Shown here: in pieces, positions 56,747 to 64,000 of the stretch
Layout of the letters: every line of letters begins with the position of its first letter
How positions within the stretch are numbered: position 1 is the stretch's first letter
Made by a program: the position numbers and the translations under genes
DNA from: Acidobacteriota bacterium
GTDB taxonomy: Bacteria; Acidobacteriota; Vicinamibacteria; Vicinamibacterales; UBA8438
Direction of reading: 5' to 3'
Assembly (NCBI GenBank): GCA_009838525.1
Contig: VXRJ01000019.1
Location: forward strand, 135,932 to 199,931
DNA length: 64,000 nt
Notes under the pieces: model-generated
Seen by the model: the letters and a program-made list of their open reading frames with translations, nothing else
Databases searched by the model: none
Told to the model about the DNA's origin: nothing

Positions 56747-57589
56747 ATGCCGATTCACGACCAGGGCTACGCCCGCTACGCCGGCACGCGGCGCCCGCCG
56801 GGGCGCGCGTGGTGGGTGATCGGGCGAAACGGCATCCGGCGGATGTTCTCGTCGAAGCTCTTCCTCCTCGTGCTGCTCTTCGCCTGGATGCAGTTCTTCG
56901 TCCGCGGCGTCGTGTTCTACCTGGCCGCGAACTTCCCGCAGGTCGAGGGCTTCATCGCCCCGACCCCGGCGACGTTCCGCGACTTCTTCGACAGCCAGGC
57001 CTTTTTCGTCTTCATCGTCGCCATCTACACCGGCGCGGGCGCCATCGCGAACGACCGGCAGGCGAACGCGCTGCCCCTCTATCTCGCCCGGCCCCTGACG
57101 CGCTGGGAGTACGTCGCCGGCAAGCTGACGGCGGTGATGGCGTTCCTGCTGCTCATCACCTGGGTGCAGGCCCTGCTGCTGCTCGTCCTGCAGACGATGT
57201 TCACCGGCAGCCTCGAGTTCGTCCGCGAACACGCGTTCCTCCTCCCGGCGGTGACCGCGTACGGCCTCCTGCAGTCGCTGGTCGCGGCCATCACCATCGT
57301 CGCGCTGTCGTCGCTCTCGACCAGCGCGCGCTACGTCGGGGTCATGTACGCCGGCGCCGTGATCTTCACGGGAGCGATGTTCGACGTGCTTCGGGGCGTC
57401 ACCGGCAGCTCCGCGTGGTCGTGGCTCTCCTTCACGGCCAGCCAGCAGCAGGTGGGCGACGTGATCTTCGGCGCGGACCCCCGCTACGACACGCCGTGGG
57501 TCGTTTCGCTGCTCATCGTCGCGGCGCTCATCGGGCTCTCCGTCTGGGTACTCGGCCGGCGCGTGCGCGGCGTCGAGGTGGTGTCGTGA
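56747..57589 (+). CDS. ABC-2 type permease (first)
   Basis: A 280-residue membrane protein from the ATG at 56747, with about six hydrophobic segments (LFLLVLLFAWMQFFVRGVVF, AFFVFIVAIYTGAGAI, VMAFLLLITWVQALLLLVL, and the final VVSLLIVAALIGLSVWVLG). The ANDRQANALPLYLARPLTRW segment is the conserved cytoplasmic loop of ABC-2 permeases, used to contact the ATPase. Stop overlaps the next ATPase start (GTGA). The open frame before 56747 is a shadow of the first ATPase. Confidence 0.9.
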   Translation: MPIHDQGYARYAGTRRPPGRAWWVIGRNGIRRMFSSKLFLLVLLFAWMQFFVRGVVFYLAANFPQVEGFIAPTPATFRDFFDSQAFFVFIVAIYTGAGAIANDRQANALPLYLARPLTRWEYVAGKLTAVMAFLLLITWVQALLLLVLQTMFTGSLEFVREHAFLLPAVTAYGLLQSLVAAITIVALSSLSTSARYVGVMYAGAVIFTGAMFDVLRGVTGSSAWSWLSFTASQQQVGDVIFGADPRYDTPWVVSLLIVAALIGLSVWVLGRRVRGVEVVS

Positions 57590-58506
57590 GCGTGGTCGCC
57601 GCGCGCGGCCTGTCGAAGTGGTACGGCGAGGTCATCGGCCTCAACGACGTCACCGTGGACATTCCCCCCGGCATCAGCGGCCTCCTCGGACCGAACGGGG
57701 CCGGCAAGTCGACGCTGCTGAAACTGGTGACGGGCCAGCTCCGGCCGAGCCAGGGGACAATCGACGTGCTGGGGGAACCCATCTGGGGGAACCCCGCCGC
57801 GTTCCGCCGTATCGGGTACTGCCCGGACCACGACGGCTGCTACGACGGGATGACGGGGATGGAATGGCTGACCGCCCTGCTCCGCCTCAGCGGCTACGAC
57901 GGCGCGGCGGCGGCGGACGCCGCGGCCCGCGCCCTCGAGGCGGTCGACCTGACGGCGGCGGCGGATCGGAAGATCGGCGGCTACAGCAAGGGGATGCGGC
58001 AGCGCATCAAGCTGGCCCAGGCGATCGCCCACGACCCGGAGCTGCTGGTGCTGGACGAGCCGCTCGCGGGCCTCGATCCCATCGGCCGGCGCAAGGTGAT
58101 CGCCGCCATCCGGGCCTGGGGCGAATCCGGCCGCAGCGTCATCGTGTCGAGCCACGTCCTGCACGAGATCGAGCGGATGACGTCGAACGTCCTGCTGCTG
58201 CACGCGGGACGCATCCTGGCCGAGGGGGACGTGCATCACATTCGCGGCCTCATCGATGAACACCCCCACACCGTGCGCATCACCGCCTCCGACCCGCGGC
58301 GGCTGGCGCGCCACCTGCTGGAGCACCCGGACGTCATGGCCATGCACCTCGAGGAAGGCGCCATCGTGGCGCAGACGAACCGGCCGGACGACTTCTATAC
58401 GCGGCTCACGGCGCTGGCCGCCACCGACGAGGCCGGCGACGTGGGAGAGGTCACCTCGCCGGACGACAACCTGCAGGCGGTCTTCGCCTACCTGGTGAAG
58501 GAGTGA
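57586..58506 (+). CDS. ABC transporter ATP-binding protein (second ATPase)
   Basis: A 306-residue ABC ATPase starting at a GTG that overlaps the preceding stop. Walker A is ISGLLGPNGAGKSTLLKLVT, the signature is IGGYSKGMRQRIKLAQAIAH, and Walker B is LLVLDEPLAGLDPIGRRKVI. It is similar to the first ATPase but clearly a separate gene. It is followed 7 bp later by the second permease, so the operon contains two complete half-systems in the order ATPase-permease-ATPase-permease. Confidence 0.92.
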   Translation: MSVVAARGLSKWYGEVIGLNDVTVDIPPGISGLLGPNGAGKSTLLKLVTGQLRPSQGTIDVLGEPIWGNPAAFRRIGYCPDHDGCYDGMTGMEWLTALLRLSGYDGAAAADAAARALEAVDLTAAADRKIGGYSKGMRQRIKLAQAIAHDPELLVLDEPLAGLDPIGRRKVIAAIRAWGESGRSVIVSSHVLHEIERMTSNVLLLHAGRILAEGDVHHIRGLIDEHPHTVRITASDPRRLARHLLEHPDVMAMHLEEGAIVAQTNRPDDFYTRLTALAATDEAGDVGEVTSPDDNLQAVFAYLVKE

Positions 58507-58513
58507 GTCGCGG

Positions 58514-59377
58514 ATGAAGTCCGATCAGGCGCCCGCCGCGCCGACGTTCGTCACCGCCGCGCTGCGGGTCTTCGACGTCAGCGTCGGCGAGATGCTCTGG
58601 TCGCGCCGAACCATCTTCATGGCCCTGGTGGCGGCCGGCCCCGTCGTGCTCGCCCTGCTCCTGCGCGTCGTGACCGAATCCGGCGCGTTCGACGGCGCGG
58701 CGGCGGTGAACGGCCGTCCCGTCAGCCTCAACGGTCCCGCCATCTTCGGCCTGATGGTGTGGACCTTCTACCTCCGGTTCACCGTCCCCGTGCTGGGCGT
58801 GTTCTACGGCACCGCGCTGATCGCCGACGAGGTCGAGGACCGGACCCTCACCTACCTGTTCACGCGCCCCATTCCGCGCGGCGCCGTGCTTGCCGGCAAG
58901 TACCTCGCCTACCTCGTCTGCACCGCCGTCGTCGTGTTGCCATCCGTGATCCTCGTCTACTTCCTGGTGGTGCCCATCCTGGACGGCAGCATCGGCCGCG
59001 AGTTCCCGTCGCTCGCCATCGACCTCGCCATGGTCGCGGCCGGCCTCGCCGTCTACGGCGCGCTGTTCGCGCTCGTCGGCGCCTGGTTCCGCCGCCCGCT
59101 CCTCACCGGCCTCGTCGTCGTCTTCGGCTGGGAGCCGATCGTGACCGTCCTTCCGGGCTACATGAAGTACCTGACTGTCGCCTACTACCTGCAGGGGCTC
59201 GTCCCGCACGCTATGCCGCAGGGCGACTCGCTCAGCCTGCTGCAGGCGATCCTCACCAGCATCCAAACCCCGCTCGGCACGTGGACGAACATCATCGTGC
59301 TGGCGGCCATCTGGCTGCTCGCCTTCGCCGCCGCGCTACGAGTCACGGCCGGGCGCGAGTACGTGCTGGAACAGTGA
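58514..59377 (+). CDS. ABC-2 type permease (second)
   Basis: A 287-residue membrane protein with about six hydrophobic segments (IFMALVAAGPVVLALLLRVV, YLRFTVPVLGVFYGTALIA, YLAYLVCTAVVVLPSVILVY, LAMVAAGLAVYGALFALVG, and the C-terminal IIVLAAIWLLAFAAALRVT). EVEDRTLTYLFTRPIPRGAV is the conserved cytoplasmic loop. It is the last gene of the exporter operon; its end faces the end of the histidine kinase gene. Confidence 0.88.
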   Translation: MKSDQAPAAPTFVTAALRVFDVSVGEMLWSRRTIFMALVAAGPVVLALLLRVVTESGAFDGAAAVNGRPVSLNGPAIFGLMVWTFYLRFTVPVLGVFYGTALIADEVEDRTLTYLFTRPIPRGAVLAGKYLAYLVCTAVVVLPSVILVYFLVVPILDGSIGREFPSLAIDLAMVAAGLAVYGALFALVGAWFRRPLLTGLVVVFGWEPIVTVLPGYMKYLTVAYYLQGLVPHAMPQGDSLSLLQAILTSIQTPLGTWTNIIVLAAIWLLAFAAALRVTAGREYVLEQ

Positions 59378-59421
59378 AGGAAGACCAATTGCGCCACCCT
59401 TGGCCATGTGCCCCAGCGGGC

Positions 59422-59442
59422 CCGCCCGGCGCCGTAGGGCGG
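59422..59442. terminator. Small GC hairpin between convergent exporter and kinase genes
   Basis: Arms CCGCCC (59422-59427) and GGGCGG (59437-59442) with a 9-base loop lie in the 69-base gap between two converging stops. There is no U-tract, and a 6-bp GC stem can arise by chance at this composition. Confidence 0.25.
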
Positions 59443-59446
59443 CGAC

Positions 59447-61795
59447 TCATCGACCGTCGGGCCGGGGCATGCGGTAGCCGACGCCGCGCTCGGTGAAGAT
59501 GTAGGCGGGCTCGCTCGGATCATCGCGCAACTTCTTGCGGAGTTGCTTGATGAAGACCCGCACGAGCTTGCTGTCGCCCCCCTTGCGCCGGGCCCAGACC
59601 TTGCGCAACAGCGCTGCGTAGGTCGAGACCCGCCCGGCGTTGAGTGAGAGCGCGCGCAGCAGGTCGAACTCGGTGGCGGTCAGCTCCACGTCTTCCCCGG
59701 CGACGCTCACCCGGCGCTGCTCGTAACGGATGGTCAGGTCTCCGAGCACGAAGGCGTCGGGCTCGGTGCGCCGGCGCAGCTCGGCCCGGATGCGCGCAAT
59801 CAGCTCGGTTGGCGAGAAGGGCTTGACGATGTAGTCGGCGGCGCCGGCCTCCAGGGCCCTGGCGACCGTCTCGTCGCGACCGTAGACGGAGAGGAAGATG
59901 ACGGGCAGGTCGGCCAGCTCGGGCACGCTCGCCATCAGTTCGATGCCGTCGGTCTCGGGCAGCATGAGGTCGAGCAGGACCAGTTGGGGATGTTCGGCGC
60001 GGATGATCCGCGACAACTCGCGATGGTCGCCGGTCACGATTGCCGCGTAGCCAGCCTGCGCCAGCGTGTCGCGCACGTGGCGCAGCGTCTGCGGGTCGTC
60101 GTCCACCACCAGGATGGGGACCGGGTCGCGCTCCTGGTCAGGTCCATGCGGATCGCTGGCGCCGGTCTCCTGGCCCGCGTTGGCTTGCTCGCTCACGGGA
60201 ACCGTGAACGTGACGCGCGTGCCGTGGCCGAGGCCTGCGCTTTCCGCCCAGATGCGGCCGCCGTGGGCCTCGACCAGGCCCTTGCAGATGGCCAGACCCA
60301 GCCCGCCCCCGAGTCCGCTCCCCCGGTCGCCGGCAACGACATCGGCGTGCTTGCGAAACAGGTGCGGCAGTTGTTCCGGCGCGACGCCGCTGCCTTCATC
60401 GACCACCGAGACCGCCACGTCCACGCCCTCGCGCACCGCCGCCACGCGGATCGGCGACGACTCCGGCGCATGCCTGGCGGCATTCGCGAACAGGTTGTTC
60501 AGCACCTGCACGATGCGCCGCCGGTCCGCCATCACCAGTGGCAGTCCGGAAGGAAGGTCGATGAGTACCGCGTGCCGGCCCCCGCCGCCGACGAACGTGT
60601 TCCGCGCCTGCTCCATCAGGCGCGCCACCTCGGAGGGCTCCGGTGAAACCGACAGCGTGCCGGTGTCGATGCGCCCCGCATCCAGCAGGTCGCCGATGAG
60701 GCCGTACATGTGCTCGGCCTGCTCGTCGATGATCCGGTGGAACTCGCGCATCTCGGCCCGGTCCAGCTCGCGCGGCGCATCCAGCAACCTGGCCGTCGAG
60801 CCCTTGATGGAGGTGAGCGGCGCGCGCAGTTCGTGGCTGACCAGGCTCACGAACTCCGTCCGTTGCCGGTCCAGCTCCCGCAGCGGCGCCAGGTCCTGGA
60901 ACGTCACCACCACCGATTCGACCTCGCCGTCCGCCTCGATCGGCGTCACGTTGAGCAGCACGGTGAGGCGCCGCCCGTCGGGAACCGACACCTCGATCTC
61001 CTCGCCGCGCATCGTCTCGCCGCTGGTCAACTCCTGCGCCAGCGGAAACTCGTCGAGGGCGAATTCGCGCCCGTCCGCCAGCCGACACGTAATCACTTCC
61101 AGCAGTTGTTCCGTTGGCTCGCCCGGCGTCCGCAGGCTCTCGAAGATCCGCTTCGTCTCGCGGTTGACCGACACCAGTTGGCCGGTCGACGCGTTGAACA
61201 TGGCGACACCGACCGGCGAAGTGTCCACCAGGGCCTCAACGCGAGCGCGAGCCCGCTGCTCGTCGCGATGCGCACGCGCGTTGGCGACCGCTGCCGCAGC
61301 CTGGGAGGCGAACAGCACCAGCAGCTCCTCGTCTTCGCTCGTGAACTCCCCGGCGCCTTCCTTCTCGCTCAGGCAGAAGGTGCCGAGTCGCTGCCCCCCA
61401 TGGCGCATCGGGGTGGCCTGAAGACTCCGGGAGAGAACCGGGATCGGCGTGTAGCCGAGGGTCCGGACGTAGCCGGCGAAGTCCGCCCGCCGCAGGGGAA
61501 CGTCGAGGTCGCGCAGGTGTTCGAAGAACCCCCGCCCGTCGGCCCACCCAAGCATCTCCTGGTACTGGTCCGGCGAGAAGCCGGACGCGACGAAATCCTG
61601 AAGCTCGCCGGCATCGTCGACGGTGGTGATGGCGCCGTAGCGGGCGCCGGTCAGAGAGCGCGCGCTTCCGACGATTTCGCGCAGCACGGTCTCGACGTCG
61701 AGGCTCGAACTGATGCGTACGCTCGCGGCGCTCAGCCGCGAGATGCGTTCTCGTAGCATCTCGATCTCGCGCGTCGGCCCATCGTCGGACTTCAT
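59447..61795 (-). CDS. Hybrid sensor kinase with receiver and OmpR-type DNA-binding domain
   Basis: A 782-residue single-chain two-component protein from the ATG at 61795 (GGGAG lies seven bases upstream). Order: GAF domain (about 20-165), PAS-like domain (about 180-290), HisKA with SLVSHELRAPLTSIKGS, HATPase (NNLFANAARHAP, VVDEGSGVAPEQLPHLF, GLGGGLGLAICKGLVEAHGG). A receiver follows at about 560-675 (PILVVDDDPQ, phospho-Asp at about 609 in LVLLDLMLPETDG, YIVKPFSP). A winged helix (about 682-780, ELTATEFDLLRALS, ending FTERGVGYRMPRP) completes it. All steps from sensing to DNA binding are on one protein. No membrane segment is seen, so it is probably cytoplasmic. Confidence 0.93.
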   Translation of the reverse strand: MKSDDGPTREIEMLRERISRLSAASVRISSSLDVETVLREIVGSARSLTGARYGAITTVDDAGELQDFVASGFSPDQYQEMLGWADGRGFFEHLRDLDVPLRRADFAGYVRTLGYTPIPVLSRSLQATPMRHGGQRLGTFCLSEKEGAGEFTSEDEELLVLFASQAAAAVANARAHRDEQRARARVEALVDTSPVGVAMFNASTGQLVSVNRETKRIFESLRTPGEPTEQLLEVITCRLADGREFALDEFPLAQELTSGETMRGEEIEVSVPDGRRLTVLLNVTPIEADGEVESVVVTFQDLAPLRELDRQRTEFVSLVSHELRAPLTSIKGSTARLLDAPRELDRAEMREFHRIIDEQAEHMYGLIGDLLDAGRIDTGTLSVSPEPSEVARLMEQARNTFVGGGGRHAVLIDLPSGLPLVMADRRRIVQVLNNLFANAARHAPESSPIRVAAVREGVDVAVSVVDEGSGVAPEQLPHLFRKHADVVAGDRGSGLGGGLGLAICKGLVEAHGGRIWAESAGLGHGTRVTFTVPVSEQANAGQETGASDPHGPDQERDPVPILVVDDDPQTLRHVRDTLAQAGYAAIVTGDHRELSRIIRAEHPQLVLLDLMLPETDGIELMASVPELADLPVIFLSVYGRDETVARALEAGAADYIVKPFSPTELIARIRAELRRRTEPDAFVLGDLTIRYEQRRVSVAGEDVELTATEFDLLRALSLNAGRVSTYAALLRKVWARRKGGDSKLVRVFIKQLRKKLRDDPSEPAYIFTERGVGYRMPRPDGR

Positions 61796-61954
61796 TGGTC
61801 TACTCCCGTCACGCTGCATGCCAGCGTATCGACAGTATTTTATGATATCCACGCTAAATATGCGAAGACACTCATCCAAAATTCACATTCTGTGAGCTAG
61901 CCTACTGGGGTCCGGATTTCGTGTGAAGTCCTTGCCAAGACCCCGGAGAATCGC
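61796..61954. promoter_or_regulatory. AT-rich divergent control region with a palindrome
   Basis: This 159-base gap between the hybrid kinase and the divergent lipoprotein is visibly AT-rich (runs such as TATTTTATGATAT and CTAAATATG) against a GC-rich chromosome. It contains the perfect dyad TCACA-TTC-TGTGA at 61883-61895. Promoters for both genes must lie here, but I see no textbook -35/-10 pair. The dyad is a candidate binding site for the kinase's own winged helix. Confidence 0.45.
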
Positions 61955-63139
61955 ATGCGTTACCTCGTCGGTCTGTTCGTACTGAAGGCAAGCTGGAAGC
62001 GGTTCCTGTTTCTGTTGGTCACCGCCTGTGCGCTGGCCGCGTGCAAAGACAGTCCGGTCAGTCCGACGCCGATGAATCCCATCACTCCCTCGTTGCCCCA
62101 GATGCTTGCTTCTGTCGAGTTCTCTGGCCTCCCAAGAGTCGAGGCGGGCAAGATGTCGCCTCGCCCGCTCACCGCCGTCGTGCTCGACCAAGAAGGCCAA
62201 CCTATTGCCGGTGCCTCGTATCGGTGGGAGGCCGACTCGCATGCCGGATGGGTGTTTCCATCAGAAGGAACGACCACTGCGAACGGACGAATCGAAGCGG
62301 ACTGGGTCGCGGGAACGCCGGGGCAAGGCCACCTGACGCTACGAGTGCAGCACGGCACGGAGGAGCTAGCCGCTGTGGTCGAGACAACGAGCTTGCGATC
62401 ACGGTCGCCGCCTTTGAGTGCGCTTACCGTATTTGTGCAAAACTCGTTCCGGGGCGCCGACGGCATCGCCGCAGAACTAACGCCCCTCACAGAACCGGTC
62501 GGCACGTACTATGCCGCCCTGCAGTGGGCCAGAGGCTACGCCGGGTTGCAGCGTGGTGGTCGTCTCTATGACCGTCAACTGCAGTTCTCGGTCTGGGACA
62601 ATGACCAAGGAGGCGCTGAGGTCGTCCGGGAAGGGGACGGCGTCCATTGCAGGATGTTCGGGAATGAAGGCACGGGCAGGGCGTGCGAGTTGAACTACCC
62701 CTGGCGCACAAATGCGACGTACCTCTTTGAGGTCGAGGCGGCCGAATTGAGAGGCGGCACGAGTCTGACGCTACATGTGACGGACCAGTCCACGGGCGCG
62801 CGCCGTTTCATCGGCACGCTGCGGGACGCACGTCGGATTGACTTGGGACACGACTTTTCATTCTTCGTGGAGGACTTCCGGCGCGACGCACCGACGTGTC
62901 TGGCGCAACCCGTGCGCCAGGCGGCTATTCGAAATGCGATGGCCCGCAGTAACGGCTCGTGGCACTCGCTGACTTCGGGCTTCTTCTTCCATCCTAGCTC
63001 CCAGACTGATGCGGGCAATCCGGGCACCTCGCACTGCGTCAACATTCGCGTTGAGAGTCACGCCCACGGGCTCGCGGTTTCCGTTGGCGGGCACACGGCA
63101 ATGGACCCGGCGGAGCCAACGGTCGTCGCAATTCCGTAG
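61955..63139 (+). CDS. Lipoprotein with Ig-like and DUF3472-like domains
   Basis: 394 residues. The start MRYLVGLFVLKASWKRFLFL leads to a lipobox (ALAAC, Cys about 29), so it is a lipidated envelope protein. A Ser/Pro-rich linker is followed by an Ig-like repeat (LTAVVLDQEGQPIAGASYRW, GTPGQGHLTLRVQHG). Next is a region resembling DUF3472 (YYAALQWARGYAGLQRGGRL, LQFSVWDNDQGGAEVVREG, YLFEVEAAELRGGTSLTLHV). The C-terminus has a cysteine pair. GC is lower than in neighbouring genes, suggesting acquisition. It is divergent from the hybrid kinase. Function unknown. Confidence 0.7.
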   Translation: MRYLVGLFVLKASWKRFLFLLVTACALAACKDSPVSPTPMNPITPSLPQMLASVEFSGLPRVEAGKMSPRPLTAVVLDQEGQPIAGASYRWEADSHAGWVFPSEGTTTANGRIEADWVAGTPGQGHLTLRVQHGTEELAAVVETTSLRSRSPPLSALTVFVQNSFRGADGIAAELTPLTEPVGTYYAALQWARGYAGLQRGGRLYDRQLQFSVWDNDQGGAEVVREGDGVHCRMFGNEGTGRACELNYPWRTNATYLFEVEAAELRGGTSLTLHVTDQSTGARRFIGTLRDARRIDLGHDFSFFVEDFRRDAPTCLAQPVRQAAIRNAMARSNGSWHSLTSGFFFHPSSQTDAGNPGTSHCVNIRVESHAHGLAVSVGGHTAMDPAEPTVVAIP

Positions 63140-63529
63140 CGAGTCGGTCAGGCAACCGCGAACATCCCCATGGGTGGGGGCGGGAATGGGACCTGCTACG
63201 ATGACGGCGCTGTACCACTTCGACGGGTGTCGTTTCTTGCTCTTGCAGGCCGCTCGCCTGATTCGGTAGCATCATGGAAATGAGCAATCGAGACGGCTCC
63301 CGGAAGCGGTCGGGCCCGACGCACCGTTGGCACGACGCTTCCGGGCTGGTAACCGTGGCCGCGATCGGGAGACGGCGACGGCAGCCGACGGCGAGACCTC
63401 GGCGACCGGGTGGGACGTGATCGACCCGACATGGTCCCAATCGGCGCGCTTGCAGCGGTCTCGTCGGTTGTCCTACCCTCGCGGGCGCGGAGCGAAGAGG
63501 GCGGGGTTTGCGGTCCTAGAGGCCAGTCG
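63140..63529. other. 390-base gap with nested inverted repeats; no convincing gene
   Basis: No reading frame here is persuasive. A 10-bp inverted repeat (arms 63299-63308 and 63336-63345, CCCGGAAGCG) encloses a perfect 12-base palindrome, GTCGGGCCCGAC at 63309-63320. The structure sits between the lipoprotein and the oxygenase and could be a terminator, an attenuator or a leader RNA. The short frame starting at 63274 is Arg/Gly-rich and unlike a protein. Promoters for the following gene must lie in this gap, but I cannot point to one. Confidence 0.4.
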
Positions 63530-64000
63530 ATGACGCCACATCCCTTTGATAGCGAGTTCCGTGTTACCCGCGAGCAGATCGAACGGTTTTCGCGCGATGG
63601 ATTTGTGAAGCTGAACGGGTTTCTGAATGCCAGCGTGGTCCGAATGCTGCTCAATCGCGTTGACACCGAATTGGCCCGGGGAATGGCGGTCGATCTCAAT
63701 CGAGGAAAGAGTGACCGCGCTAGGTCCGATTCCGTGTTCAATCGCGTCCAGTACGACTTTGAAAGCGACAAGACGCACATCTTCGAATTGCTGGAGCGCG
63801 CCTACTTTCGGCAGGCGTTGACCGACCTGACAGGATGCGAGCTGTTCCTCGCATTCGAGATGTCCTTCGAAATCGAGAAGAACGTCAACAAGGGGCTGCC
63901 ATGGCATGTCGGCGTACAGAGCTTCGGATACCAGTTCGCCGAAGATTTCGGGTGTACGTTGTGGGCACCGCTCCATCCTGTAGATACGACAGGACAGCGC
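63530..64000 (+). CDS. PhyH-family (phytanoyl-CoA dioxygenase-like) protein with HVG motif, 3' end missing
   Basis: 157 residues are visible before the window ends. The start FDSEFRVTREQIERFSRDGF, then VKLNGFLNASVVRMLL, is typical of PhyH-type Fe(II)/2-oxoglutarate enzymes. The iron-site region reads PWHVGVQSFGYQFAEDFG, then CTLWAPLHPVDTTGQR, which aligns with the HxD...W-x-PL-x-x-VD of PhyH proteins, but the carboxylate is replaced by Gly (HVG). HxG/HxA occurs in Fe/2OG halogenases, where chloride takes the free site. GC is lower than nearby housekeeping genes. The second His and Arg lie outside the window. Confidence 0.65.
   Translation, partial: MTPHPFDSEFRVTREQIERFSRDGFVKLNGFLNASVVRMLLNRVDTELARGMAVDLNRGKSDRARSDSVFNRVQYDFESDKTHIFELLERAYFRQALTDLTGCELFLAFEMSFEIEKNVNKGLPWHVGVQSFGYQFAEDFGCTLWAPLHPVDTTGQR

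Noticed and set aside
63274-63424. Short plus-strand frame starting MEMSNRDG
   Set aside because: Arg- and Gly-rich, spans the inverted repeats, and shows no hydrophobic core or motif; it is more likely chance.

Overview
The window is about 68-70% GC by eye and densely coded, with very few long gaps. It reads as the chromosome of a Gram-negative bacterium. Lipid A genes (a FabZ-LpxA fusion, LpxI), menaquinone synthesis by the futalosine route (MqnA, MqnC, a deaminase, UbiA/UbiX/MenG relatives), a very long pyruvate:ferredoxin oxidoreductase, SelB and a PQQ enzyme together fit best with Acidobacteriota (Vicinamibacteria-like). That placement is an inference from gene content, not from a marker tree.

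Bases 1-29310 are an almost unbroken minus-strand block of housekeeping genes, many overlapping by 4 bp (ATGA). In transcription order they are: pckA; gatB; a small unknown gene with its own promoter; a glycerate kinase; a compact RNase R; selB; fabZ-lpxA; lpxI; a Gfo/Idh oxidoreductase; the menaquinone genes (a MqnE relative without the iron-sulfur motif, mqnA, mqnC, a deaminase, a UbiA prenyltransferase, UbiX, MenG); a TonB-like protein; a 31-residue membrane microprotein; miaA; a dGTPase-like protein; yceD-rpmF-plsX-fabD-fabG-acpP-fabF; and etfB-etfA-ETF:quinone oxidoreductase, which runs off the left edge.

Bases 29311-38038 hold lipA and lpdA, which converge on a perfect hairpin, then a group of secreted or carbohydrate-related genes: a PQQ beta-propeller dehydrogenase, an unknown lectin-like secreted protein, a methyltransferase with an Ig-like tail, and a GH99-like protein with a probable Tat signal hidden behind a CTG start. 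Bases 38049-50862 hold the 1570-residue pyruvate:ferredoxin oxidoreductase and, divergently, an AAA+ ATPase/VWA pair, a Lon-N-domain protein, two unknown exported proteins, a 3-hydroxyacyl-CoA dehydrogenase, folE and a YpdA-like flavoprotein.

Bases 50873-55680 are an accessory patch of lower GC. It has an ASCH-winged-helix protein, an MDR oxidoreductase and a second copy of that gene with two internal deletions, two cupins, a VapB/VapC-type pair whose toxin is fused to a DUF3775-like domain, and a HigB/HigA pair whose toxin frame lacks a normal start codon. Bases 55804-59377 encode a four-gene ABC-2 exporter. This is followed by a histidine kinase with its own receiver and DNA-binding domain, a divergent DUF3472-like lipoprotein, and at the right edge a truncated PhyH-family oxygenase with HVG where the iron-binding HxD is expected.

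The strongest candidates for something new are the cysteine-less MqnE relative inside the menaquinone operon, the HVG oxygenase at the right edge, the PIN-DUF3775 toxin, and the doubly deleted gene copy beside it.
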